Notes: a model not told the origin generated them from the letters alone. DNA of 8,452 nucleotides from Devosiaceae bacterium (GCA_021648585.1 JAKISM010000109.1:1-8452), one strand, 5' to 3'; shown: positions 1 through 6,680, counted from the first letter of the stretch. Numbers and translations are program-made.

Positions 1-128
1 TTAGTTGCAAATGACAACTATGCTGAGGCACGTCTAGCTGCGTAAGCGGTTCGACACCTCGAATTGAAGTCCTATCCTCCTCGCAGGGGTTAGGCGGGGT
101 TCGCAGGCACCTGGCAACAGAAGCCTGT
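1..128 (+). ncRNA. ssrA: tmRNA (ssrA), 3' part of the coding piece, truncated by left edge
   Basis: tmRNA rescues ribosomes stalled on broken mRNA and adds a degradation tag to the nascent chain. The window opens in the segment around the resume codon: TTAGTTGCAAATGACAAC closely matches the E. coli stretch TTAGTCGCAAACGACGAA. An open frame of GCA followed by codons for NDNYAEARLAA ends in TAA at 43-45. After the tag come a probable pseudoknot or stem (CCTA at 71-74 with TAGG at 90-93, plus C-rich/G-rich flanks) and a 3' hairpin leading into a T run. There is no tRNA-like 3' half ending in CCA downstream. This fits the permuted two-piece alphaproteobacterial gene, in which the acceptor piece is encoded upstream of the coding piece; that part lies outside the window. 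The mature 3' end is an estimate. Confidence 0.9.
7..45 (+). other. tmRNA tag reading frame (ANDNYAEARLAA, stop TAA)
   Basis: The resume codon is taken as GCA at 7-9, by alignment with the E. coli TAGTCGCAAACGAC context. Twelve codons encode ANDNYAEARLAA, followed by TAA. With the alanine carried by tmRNA itself, the full tag would be AANDNYAEARLAA. The N-terminal AAND part is the region bound by SspB adaptors and the C-terminal LAA is the signal read by ClpX in characterised systems. The central EAR stretch makes it longer than the 11-residue E. coli tag, as is usual in alphaproteobacteria. Confidence 0.9.
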
Positions 129-136
129 ACTTTTTT
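103..136 (+). terminator. Rho-independent terminator of ssrA
   Basis: The stem CAGGC (104-108) / GCCTG (123-127), extendable by a G-U pair at 103/128, is followed after two bases by six T (131-136). The stem may also be a terminal hairpin of the mature coding RNA, with termination just beyond it. The stem is short, but its position right after the tmRNA body supports the call. Confidence 0.75.
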
Positions 137-240
137 AATTATATTACTATGCTTTTTTAATAAAATACTATTTGGCTCTTGAGTTTTTTGCTATTATTGC
201 ATCTACTAAGACAAAGGGATTCTAACCAAAAGAGCAAAAA

Positions 241-795
241 ATGTCTGAAGATCACATCCGCTACGATATTCTTGTACAAGAGGCTTTACGTAAAGTTGTT
301 AGCAAAGTAATGGGCGAAGTTGCAAAAACTGGCCTTCCGGGCGAGCATCATTTTTTCATTTCTTTCATTACCAAAGCACCCGGTGTGCGTATTTCTGAGC
401 GTTTGCTTGAACAATATGAAAAAGAAATGACTATAGTCATTCAAAACCAATATTGGGATTTCAAAGTTAGCGAAACTGGTTTTCAGATTGGGTTAGCATT
501 TGATGGGAAAAATGAACTGCTAGAAATACCATTTTCTGCTGTCAAAGGATTTTTTGACCCCTCAGTGCAATTTGGGCTACAATTTGATGTAGAAGGAGCA
601 AAAGAGGCAGAAGATGGAACTGAGGCTGATAATGCTGATAAGCCTCAAAAAATTTCAAAGTTAAAAAAACCTAAGAAGCCAAAAAAGAGTGCTAAAAGTG
701 CTAAAGACGAACCATCAAAAGAAGACAAAGCAGAAACTAAAAAAACAGATGCCAGCGATAAAATCGTAAGTCTTGATAGCTTCAGAAAAAAATAA
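241..795 (+). CDS. sspB: SspB, alphaproteobacterial ClpXP protease-specificity adaptor
   Basis: SspB is a cytosolic dimeric adaptor that binds the ssrA tag and tethers tagged proteins to ClpX for degradation by ClpP. The 184-residue product has a conserved core at about 1-117. Landmarks are HIRYD near the N-terminus, GLPGEHHFFISF (31-42), KAPGVRIS (45-52), EMTIVIQNQYWDF (62-74) and FFDPSVQFGLQF (104-115). From about 118 there is a disordered, lysine-rich linker, with LKKPKKPKKS at 141-150. It ends in a hydrophobic tip, IVSLDSFRKK (175-184), matching the position of the ClpX-binding tail of known SspBs. No strong Shine-Dalgarno is visible; AGAG lies about 7 bases before the ATG. A possible promoter is TTGAGT (179-184) with TCTACT (202-207), but it is weak. 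The gene follows the ssrA terminator and so is probably transcribed separately. Family assignment is from remembered alphaproteobacterial homologues. Confidence 0.93.
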   Translation: MSEDHIRYDILVQEALRKVVSKVMGEVAKTGLPGEHHFFISFITKAPGVRISERLLEQYEKEMTIVIQNQYWDFKVSETGFQIGLAFDGKNELLEIPFSAVKGFFDPSVQFGLQFDVEGAKEAEDGTEADNADKPQKISKLKKPKKPKKSAKSAKDEPSKEDKAETKKTDASDKIVSLDSFRKK

Positions 796-833
796 ATATC
801 ATTAAGAACTAAAACCCAATAGAGCTAGAACAT

Positions 834-1046
834 ATGCAAAAACGCTCGCTTATAATTGCTAACCATTCTACATCAATCGCACTTGAGCCTGAATTTTGGT
901 TGGCGATTGAACAAATGGCAAAGGCAAAAAACTTAAAATTAACTCAGTTGATTAGTAAAATTGACGAAGAGCGAACTACAGATAATCTAACCTCAGCGTT
1001 GCGAGTTGCAGCGCTTAACTTTCATTGCAAGCCTATTGAAAATTAG
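834..1046 (+). CDS. Small ribbon-helix-helix protein (RHH_4-like), probable DNA-binding regulator
   Basis: This 70-residue protein looks like the RHH_4 family of small alphaproteobacterial proteins with a ribbon-helix-helix fold. The N-terminal strand (about 3-17, KRSLIIANHSTSIAL) would form the DNA-contacting beta ribbon. LEPEFWLAIEQMAKAKN (17-33) is helix 1, LTQLISKIDEER (36-47) is helix 2, and NLTSALRVAAL (51-61) is a conserved C-terminal segment. It starts 38 bases after the sspB stop with no terminator between, so co-transcription with sspB is likely. A weak AGAG (821-824) lies ahead of the ATG. Its stop codon lies inside the 3' end of the facing AsmA gene, giving a 14-bp tail-to-tail overlap. 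The target DNA is unknown; a regulatory role is inferred from the fold only. Confidence 0.8.
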   Translation: MQKRSLIIANHSTSIALEPEFWLAIEQMAKAKNLKLTQLISKIDEERTTDNLTSALRVAALNFHCKPIEN

Positions 1047-4000
1047 GTGCGGGCACTTCAAAATTATTATTTAATAAATCAATAGGCTCAATGTCTAAAT
1101 TTTGTTGTTCTATTTCTAACTCTTCATTATTTTCCAAATTATTTAACTCTTGCTCTATTGCTTCTTTAGCTGCTTCTTCGGCTGCTCTTTCGGCTTCTAA
1201 AAGCGCTTCTCTTTCTTCCTCCTTTTGTTTTTCTTCTAATATTCTTCTTTGTTCTTCCATAAGTTTTAGTCTTTGCAATGCTGCATTTTTTGAGCGCAAT
1301 TCTGCTTCAATGCGCAGTTTTTCTAAGCGATCTACCTCTATCTCTAATGCCCTCACCTGAACTCCATCAATCATGGTGCTTAAATCATATTTAAGTATAG
1401 GTGCAAGCAAGGTGCCTGAATTAATTAATCTTATTATTGCATTTGTTTTATCAAGAATTTTAGATAAATGATCTATATTTAGGAGTGTGAAAGCCCATTT
1501 CCCATCTAATTCTAAATCCACTAAATTAATTTTTATGGAGCCAAAAATATTTGTTTTTTCTGATTGCAAACTTACATTTGCTGCACGTAAATTTCCATTA
1601 GCAATCGAAAGGATTGCATTGGTTTTTGAGGCTTGAAAATCCCCAGCATTTATTATCTCTATTAGAGTTTCCTCTAAGTCACTTTGCGCCATATCCTCAA
1701 AATCATCATGCTCAAAAATTTCATCAAAAACATTAGAATTTAGTTTTTTAATTTCAAGACCTTCAAGCAAGATAGATCCATCGCCAACTAATGATTGAAT
1801 AATTTCTTCATAACTATTACCCGAACCAAGAAACTGCACAGCACCAGTAATTTTCCCATTAAATCTATCAGCAATTCTATCAACAAAAAAACTATCAATA
1901 TCAAATCTATCTAGGCTAAGCCTGCCTTTTATTTGAGCTTTTGTAAGTGTGCCAGTACAACAAATTGCTAAATCTACAAAGACATCTTGCCCATTAAATT
2001 TTGCCCTAAAATCCCGTATAAAAATATCACTATCAGCTATAATATATTCAAAATTTGCATCACGAGCAAAATCTTGACCATCAAAAAGAATTGCCTTTGA
2101 TTTAACACCTATTGCTAGGCGTGAATTAATTTTACTTTGCAACAAAGAAAATGGGCCGATAGGCCAAACCCCCTCCCCCAAAATAGTCGAAGAAGTACCA
2201 CCGAGCAAAATAGCCAAATTGCTTAATTCAATCTTATCAGTTTTTAGCGAGCCAGAAAGTTCTATATCCTTACCAATAGTTTTTCTAAGCAAGTCACCCT
2301 CAACTAAACTATTATTTATTTGAGCATTAATATCACTAATTATGATTTCCTCATTGCCCTTAAATTTTATAAAAGCAGAACCAAAAGCTGGCACTGCTCC
2401 TAGACCATTAATTCCTGCTAGCGCAATAAGAGGAGAAATATCTCGGCTATTAATTTGGAATTCACCATTACCTCGCCAATTAGAAATATCACTAATAATA
2501 ATATTTCCATCAAAATTGGCACTCTCATTTTTTCCCTCAAGTGCAACATTCAAATCAACACTATTCATAATTGTGCCATCTAATTTTAGGCTTAAATATA
2601 GTGGAGAAGTTGCAGAACTATCTGCAAATATCTCAATGTCTCTCAAAGAAAATTGCTTGCTAAGCGCTAAGGAATTTAAGAACTTCATTTCAATTTTTGC
2701 ATTTATTGGAGCATTAGAATAATTAAAGACGCCTTTTTTTAATTCAATATTAGCATCAAGATCACCATTGCCTGTCTGCCCATTCAAGTTAAGGTTTTGC
2801 CCGCCATTATTATTTGGTTTTGATAGTTTAAATGACAGGTTTAACGGCAACGAATTATTAATCAACAGGTCAATATTGCTAGGCATTTTTAACCTTTCAG
2901 TTAGAAAAGATAATATTGCTGTTTGCGATTTATCTGCCTGATTTATTGTCCCCTGACCAAAGATCACTGGGTCTGTTTGAGAAAAATTATACGTGCCAGA
3001 GAGCTTTGCTTCTGATCCTATGAGGTCAAACCCTGCAAGGTTTTTGAAATCAACTTTCTCATTAGTAAATTCTCCCAAAGCAGCAATATTTTTCAATTCA
3101 AAATCAAAAAGAGCGAAAAGCTTGGCCTTTAAGTCAAAGGCTGTTGATGAAAAATTAGAAGCAAATACGCTATTAGCACCAATTTTTGGTAACATACTAA
3201 TCAGTGTTTCGCTTTGATTTTTGCTAAATCCTCCAAGGTTGGCAATAATTGATAAAGTTGCCTCGCTTCCTAATCCAGCTGCTAGTGAGAAATCATTTTT
3301 AATATTTTCGAAAATAAAGCTTGCATCATTTAACAATAATTCCTTCTCACTAAGTTGCACTTTCCCAGACACAGAAAATGGAATATTGAAGAATGAATTT
3401 GCTTTATCCTTATTGCGCCAATCTTTTGCGAACAGCTCTAATTGCTCCCCCTCAAGTAAAAAATTGCCATTAAATATAGGGTTATTATTTTGTTCAGATA
3501 GTTTTCCATCAAGTGCAAAGACAGTTTTACCGTTCAAAAGCGAAGAAAAATTATCAATAAACCAACTTTTTCCATCAGTGCGAGCGTCAATTCTAACATC
3601 TCGTAATGTTATTTCTCCCAAATCCAACTCCAACATATCAATCCCAACTTGACCAGAAATTGCCGGAATAAAGGGCAAAGTGAATTCTCTTAAAAAACGC
3701 AAAATAGCATAGGATCTATCCTCAGCTTCTCTAATTGCGCTATGAAAACCAAGCGATATAATTGAGCCAGAAATTACCGCATTAAATTTTCGCTTATTTC
3801 TTAAATCAATATTTGCAGCACCACTTAGCCGTGTTGCAGGTAGGTTTTCATCTGGAACAATAATATATTCCCTAAAAAGAATTTCATTGCTAGAAATTTC
3901 AACTTTAGAATTAAAAAGAAAGTCGCCTTGTACACCAAGTTTTTCTCGTTCTTTATCTTGCTTAATTTCTAAGGGATGGATTTTAAGGTCTATCTCACCA

Positions 4001-4701
4001 GTAAATTCAGGCATTAGATTTGCTGCTAATTCACCGTTCATTTTAAGAGTGAAACCGTTATTTTGTGGGCGAAGCAATAGTCCTAGCTGCATCTTGTTTT
4101 TCGAATTAATTTGCGAACTATTAACCCGCAAATCATAGACTTTCCCTTCATATTCACCAATTCCAGCTAATGAAAACGGCCCATCTAAACCTGCAATTGT
4201 CAGATTTCCATCAAAATTTTGCGCTCTTAAAACCTCATCAACTCGTGCGTCATAAATTTCTATTGAGCCGTTCTCAATATTAGCATCTGCAATACTGGCG
4301 TTAATATTAGTAATTGATTTTGCCAAAACAAAGGGCGCTATTAATTTGCCGCCTTCATCAATCTTCAAAAAAAACTGTGCGGATTCTAGTGAAAGATCTG
4401 TAATAAAATAGCGATCACGGAAAAAATCCAACAATGAAAATCTAGCACTTACACGGGCTATTTTAACGCCTATTTGCTTATCAGATCCAACCACAACATC
4501 TTCAAAACTAAGGCGTGGTTGTGGCAATAATGAAATCGACATATCGCCATTTATTTTCACCTCATTGCCAAGTGCCTTTTGAGCAATAAATTCCATTCGC
4601 TCACGAAAAGAATTCCAATCAACCATAAATGGCGCAAGAAATGCGCCTGAGAGCAAAATAATTGCTAACATTCCAACAATTATATATATACGATTTAACA
4701 T
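1033..4701 (-). CDS. AsmA-family envelope protein with C-terminal coiled coil
   Basis: AsmA-like proteins are inner-membrane-anchored, largely periplasmic proteins of the repeating beta-groove type linked to lipid transfer and outer-membrane homeostasis. The 1222-residue product has one N-terminal membrane anchor (about 5-27). The AsmA signature follows directly: VDWNSFRERMEFIAQKALG, then ING and SLLPQPRLSFEDV. The long middle is rich in alternating beta strands (DL.L.G patterns), as expected. The conserved C-terminal AsmA region begins near VGDGSILLEGLEI (about 972) and includes an AANVSLQSEKTN segment near 1040-1052. From about 1118 to 1196 there is a charged E/K/R/A-rich coiled coil, then an N/E-rich tail. 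Start choice: AAGG (4707-4710, minus strand) lies 5 bases before the ATG, and the hydrophobic anchor begins right away. It is about twice the length of E. coli AsmA but within the range I expect for alphaproteobacterial members. It is divergent to the clc gene. No convincing promoter was found on the minus strand. Confidence 0.9.
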   Translation of the reverse strand: MLNRIYIIVGMLAIILLSGAFLAPFMVDWNSFRERMEFIAQKALGNEVKINGDMSISLLPQPRLSFEDVVVGSDKQIGVKIARVSARFSLLDFFRDRYFITDLSLESAQFFLKIDEGGKLIAPFVLAKSITNINASIADANIENGSIEIYDARVDEVLRAQNFDGNLTIAGLDGPFSLAGIGEYEGKVYDLRVNSSQINSKNKMQLGLLLRPQNNGFTLKMNGELAANLMPEFTGEIDLKIHPLEIKQDKEREKLGVQGDFLFNSKVEISSNEILFREYIIVPDENLPATRLSGAANIDLRNKRKFNAVISGSIISLGFHSAIREAEDRSYAILRFLREFTLPFIPAISGQVGIDMLELDLGEITLRDVRIDARTDGKSWFIDNFSSLLNGKTVFALDGKLSEQNNNPIFNGNFLLEGEQLELFAKDWRNKDKANSFFNIPFSVSGKVQLSEKELLLNDASFIFENIKNDFSLAAGLGSEATLSIIANLGGFSKNQSETLISMLPKIGANSVFASNFSSTAFDLKAKLFALFDFELKNIAALGEFTNEKVDFKNLAGFDLIGSEAKLSGTYNFSQTDPVIFGQGTINQADKSQTAILSFLTERLKMPSNIDLLINNSLPLNLSFKLSKPNNNGGQNLNLNGQTGNGDLDANIELKKGVFNYSNAPINAKIEMKFLNSLALSKQFSLRDIEIFADSSATSPLYLSLKLDGTIMNSVDLNVALEGKNESANFDGNIIISDISNWRGNGEFQINSRDISPLIALAGINGLGAVPAFGSAFIKFKGNEEIIISDINAQINNSLVEGDLLRKTIGKDIELSGSLKTDKIELSNLAILLGGTSSTILGEGVWPIGPFSLLQSKINSRLAIGVKSKAILFDGQDFARDANFEYIIADSDIFIRDFRAKFNGQDVFVDLAICCTGTLTKAQIKGRLSLDRFDIDSFFVDRIADRFNGKITGAVQFLGSGNSYEEIIQSLVGDGSILLEGLEIKKLNSNVFDEIFEHDDFEDMAQSDLEETLIEIINAGDFQASKTNAILSIANGNLRAANVSLQSEKTNIFGSIKINLVDLELDGKWAFTLLNIDHLSKILDKTNAIIRLINSGTLLAPILKYDLSTMIDGVQVRALEIEVDRLEKLRIEAELRSKNAALQRLKLMEEQRRILEEKQKEEEREALLEAERAAEEAAKEAIEQELNNLENNEELEIEQQNLDIEPIDLLNNNFEVPAPNFQ

Positions 4702-4708
4702 AAAAGCC

Positions 4709-4738
4709 TTGTTAGATGTTTCATTATCTCTTTATAAT
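4709..4738 (+). promoter_or_regulatory. Putative sigma-70-type promoter for the clc gene
   Basis: TTGTTA (4709-4714) is separated by 18 bases from a perfect TATAAT (4733-4738). The predicted transcription start is near 4745, giving a leader of about 78 bases before the clc ATG. The -35 box overlaps the ribosome binding site of the divergent AsmA gene (4707-4710), so the control regions are interlocked. The -10 match is good and the -35 is only 4 of 6. No experimental support is available here. Confidence 0.45.
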
Positions 4739-4749
4739 TGTGACAATTA
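4735..4749. promoter_or_regulatory. 15-bp palindrome, possible operator over the clc -10 box and start site
   Basis: TAATTGTGACAATTA has two perfect 7-base arms around a single central G. It overlaps the last four bases of the TATAAT box and the predicted start of transcription, a classic repressor position, and lies between the divergent AsmA and clc genes. The regulator is unknown. It is not a full CRP site (only one TGTGA half) and does not fit FNR. It is A+T-rich, so some chance of coincidence remains. Confidence 0.45.
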
Positions 4750-4763
4750 GTTCCACTAAGTCA

Positions 4764-4820
4764 AACCTATTCTTAAGATAGGTTAAACATGGTTGAATAT
4801 AGTCTATTAGGAGAACCTAT
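4764..4820 (+). promoter_or_regulatory. Structured leader of clc: repeated heptamer with two alternative stems near the Shine-Dalgarno
   Basis: AACCTAT occurs at 4764-4770 and again at 4814-4820, exactly 50 bases apart. Its complement ATAGGTT lies at 4778-4784. In RNA, ATAGGTT can pair with the first copy (8 bp including a U-G pair, 5-base loop) or with the second copy (7 bp, 29-base loop). The second copy fills the gap between the Shine-Dalgarno AGGAG (4809-4813) and the ATG at 4823, so the second stem would interfere with ribosome loading. This resembles a switchable leader. The same heptamers could instead be DNA operator half-sites. Confidence 0.4.
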
Positions 4821-4822
4821 AA

Positions 4823-6463
4823 ATGTCACGTAGGCATGGTCGCATCCACCAAATAAATATGGTTATTTATCGCTGGGTGCGCCCGCATGTTGATATTTTT
4901 CTTAAAATGCAACAACCAAAAGTTTGGTTACTAGCACTGATTGCCGGCATATCTGGTGCATTAGTCGGCATTGGGTTTCGCACGCTTATAGGTATGTTTC
5001 AAATCTTTTGGGCTGGCACAAGCTCTGAGAGATTTTTATTATCGCTTTCAACATTGCCATGGTGGGTTGTTGTTGTAGCCCCTACATTTGGTGGTCTGTT
5101 GGTGGGAACAATATTGCATTTTTGGCGACCATTAGGCCGAGCTGGCGGCGTTGCCGACGTTATTGAGGCTCGTGCCCACTCATCGAAACATCTAAATCTA
5201 AAGAATGCTACTATCGGAACGCTCATTTCAGCAATTACGCTGGGGTTTGGCGGCAGTGCTGGACGAGAAGGGCCAGTTGTATTTTATGCCGCCGCCGTTT
5301 CAAAGGCTTTGTTTCGCTTTTTTGAACTCCCCCCATCAGCTCGTAAAACCATGCTGGCTTGTGGGGTTGCGGCTGCCATTTCAGCTTCCTTTAATGCGCC
5401 CATTGCAGGCGTTTTATTTGCGCATGAAGTTATATTGGCACATTTTGCAATGAGCGCCTTTGTACCTTTAGTTATAGCAGCAGTAGTGGCAGCAGTTATT
5501 TCTCGTATGTGGTTTGGTGATGTCCCTGCCTTTATTGTCCCTGATTTCACTCTTACATCTTATTGGGAAGTTCCGGCTTTTGCTCTGCTTGGCGTTACTT
5601 GCGCACTGGTTGCCATTTTGTTTCAATCTTCATTGATTGGCACAGATTGGATTTCTAGACATCTTAAAATGCCAATAATGTTACGCCCAGTATTGGGCGG
5701 GTTTTTAGTAGGCCTAATAGCTCTATTATTCCCGCAAGTTCTTGGTGTTGGCTATGAAGCAACCGATAGCGCTATTGCTGGCTCACTTTCTATTAGTCTA
5801 ATGTTAGCCTTAATCGTTGCAAAAACCATTGCCACCGCTATCACCATTAGCTCACGCATGGGGGGCGGTGTGTTTTCTCCTGCGCTATATTTAGGTGCAA
5901 TGACTGGCGGGGCATTTGGCATTATGGCATTGGCAGTTTTTCCAGATGCCGTTTCCTCAAGTTCGCTTTATGCAATTATTGGCATGGGTGCAGTAGCCGC
6001 TGCAGTACTTGGCGCACCAATTTCAACTGTTGTGATGATTTTTGAACTTACGGGAGGATTTGCATTTTCTATTGCCTTGCTAATTGCCGTTTCAATTTCA
6101 ACAGGCCTAAGCCAATTAGCAATGGGTAGAAGTTTCTTTTATTGGCAGCTTTTTACTCGTGGCATTATGCTTGAAGAAGGCCCGCATCAATATTTTGCCA
6201 AGCAGATTAGGGTGCGAGATATTATGGCTAGATTTAAGGAGGGTGATGAAATCCCTGAATTTGATATTATGTCTTCAAAAGCATGGTTACGTGCTGGCGA
6301 TAATCTTGAAACTGCATTAAAGGCCTTTGAAAGTTCAGGAAAATCCCGCTTAATTGTGCTTGAAGGACGAGAGAGAACACCAATCGGCTGGCTCTATCAT
6401 GTTGATGCCCTTTCGAACTATAATAAAGCATTGGTTGAGCAAAGCAAAGAAGAGCATTTGTAA
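4823..6463 (+). CDS. CLC-family anion channel or transporter with C-terminal CBS-like region
   Basis: CLC proteins are dimeric inner-membrane anion channels or anion/proton exchangers. The 546-residue product has a hydrophobic CLC core (about 35-435). The hallmark GREGP lies at 147-151, with E149 matching the gating glutamate E148 of E. coli ClC-ec1. FNAPIAGVLFAHEV is at 190-203, GGVFSP at 348-353 (equivalent to GGIFAP) and Y440 at the position of the anion-binding tyrosine. Two sites differ: the GSGIP selectivity stretch is AGGVA (107-111), and the internal proton glutamate E203 is V203. A cytosolic tail (460-546) contains one recognisable CBS-like unit (about 485-535, ending IGWLYHVDAL); the preceding RVRDIMARF may be a degenerate CBS piece. 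A good Shine-Dalgarno, AGGAG (4809-4813), sets the start. Substrate (chloride, nitrate, fluoride) cannot be decided from sequence alone. Confidence 0.92.
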   Translation: MSRRHGRIHQINMVIYRWVRPHVDIFLKMQQPKVWLLALIAGISGALVGIGFRTLIGMFQIFWAGTSSERFLLSLSTLPWWVVVVAPTFGGLLVGTILHFWRPLGRAGGVADVIEARAHSSKHLNLKNATIGTLISAITLGFGGSAGREGPVVFYAAAVSKALFRFFELPPSARKTMLACGVAAAISASFNAPIAGVLFAHEVILAHFAMSAFVPLVIAAVVAAVISRMWFGDVPAFIVPDFTLTSYWEVPAFALLGVTCALVAILFQSSLIGTDWISRHLKMPIMLRPVLGGFLVGLIALLFPQVLGVGYEATDSAIAGSLSISLMLALIVAKTIATAITISSRMGGGVFSPALYLGAMTGGAFGIMALAVFPDAVSSSSLYAIIGMGAVAAAVLGAPISTVVMIFELTGGFAFSIALLIAVSISTGLSQLAMGRSFFYWQLFTRGIMLEEGPHQYFAKQIRVRDIMARFKEGDEIPEFDIMSSKAWLRAGDNLETALKAFESSGKSRLIVLEGRERTPIGWLYHVDALSNYNKALVEQSKEEHL

Positions 6464-6470
6464 GTAAAAG

Positions 6471-6631
6471 CTTAAGATACTTCGCTTTGCTCAGTATGAC
6501 ATTTCTGTGTGCCCTGAACATTTATGTGTCACCCAGTATAACATAGGTGCTGTCATGCTGAGCAACCTGTGCGGCGTGAGCGCATAAAGAGTCGAAGCAT
6601 CTTAGACCTTTCGACTACGCTCAAGGTGACA
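6471..6631. repeat. Cluster of palindromic intergenic repeats (REP-like), three related units
   Basis: Three versions of one unit lie between clc and uvrD. Unit A is at 6471-6501. Unit B, in the opposite orientation, is at 6552-6605, and unit C, again inverted, at 6605-6631. GCTCAGTATGAC (6489-6500) pairs with GTCATGCTGAGC (6552-6563) at 11 of 12 positions, and the outer arms of A and B (6471-6484 and 6593-6605) also pair, with one mismatch and one bulge. B carries about 27 extra bases (6564-6590) that form their own small stem, TGTGCG/CGCATA. GTCGAA (6591-6596) in B pairs with TTCGAC (6610-6615) in C. A core like GTCATGCTGAGC...GTCGAAGCATC is, from memory, a common scattered bacterial repeat. 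It begins 7 bases after the intact clc stop and may act as a 3' stabiliser or terminator for clc. No transposase is present. Confidence 0.75.
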
Positions 6632-6680
6632 AAAGAAACTCACAAAACTTCATAGCAAACTGCAAAATTGATAGATGTAC

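Noticed and set aside
218..222. GANTC (CcrM methylation) sites ahead of sspB and at 6721-6725 ahead of uvrD
   Set aside because: Single five-base matches are expected by chance at this frequency, so they do not support cell-cycle control on their own.
1091..1360. Plus-strand open frame of 89 codons opposite the AsmA gene
   Set aside because: It is antisense to the repetitive coiled-coil codons and gives a serine/cysteine/phenylalanine-rich translation with no family likeness. Other open frames opposite AsmA, clc and uvrD were dismissed for the same reason.
4736..4748. CRP/FNR-type site in the divergent region
   Set aside because: AATTGTGACAATT contains one TGTGA but no matching TCACA at the right distance, and it does not fit TTGAT-N4-ATCAA.
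4773..4786. CtrA-like site TTAA-N6-TTAA in the clc leader
   Set aside because: The CtrA consensus spacing is seven bases, not six, and the motif is better explained as part of the AACCTAT/ATAGGTT hairpin in A+T-rich DNA.
4745..4822. Fluoride riboswitch in front of the clc gene
   Set aside because: The leader lacks the conserved crcB-motif features that I know, and the structure consists of simple heptamer stems.
6267..6521. Minus-strand open frame with translation containing NVILSKAKYLK
   Set aside because: This is a reading through the palindromic repeat and the antisense of the clc end; such peptides arise often from this repeat type and do not indicate a gene.
6471..6631. Insertion sequence or miniature transposon remnant
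   Set aside because: There are inverted units, but no transposase fragment and no visible target-site duplication. Palindromic repeat units explain the sequence better.
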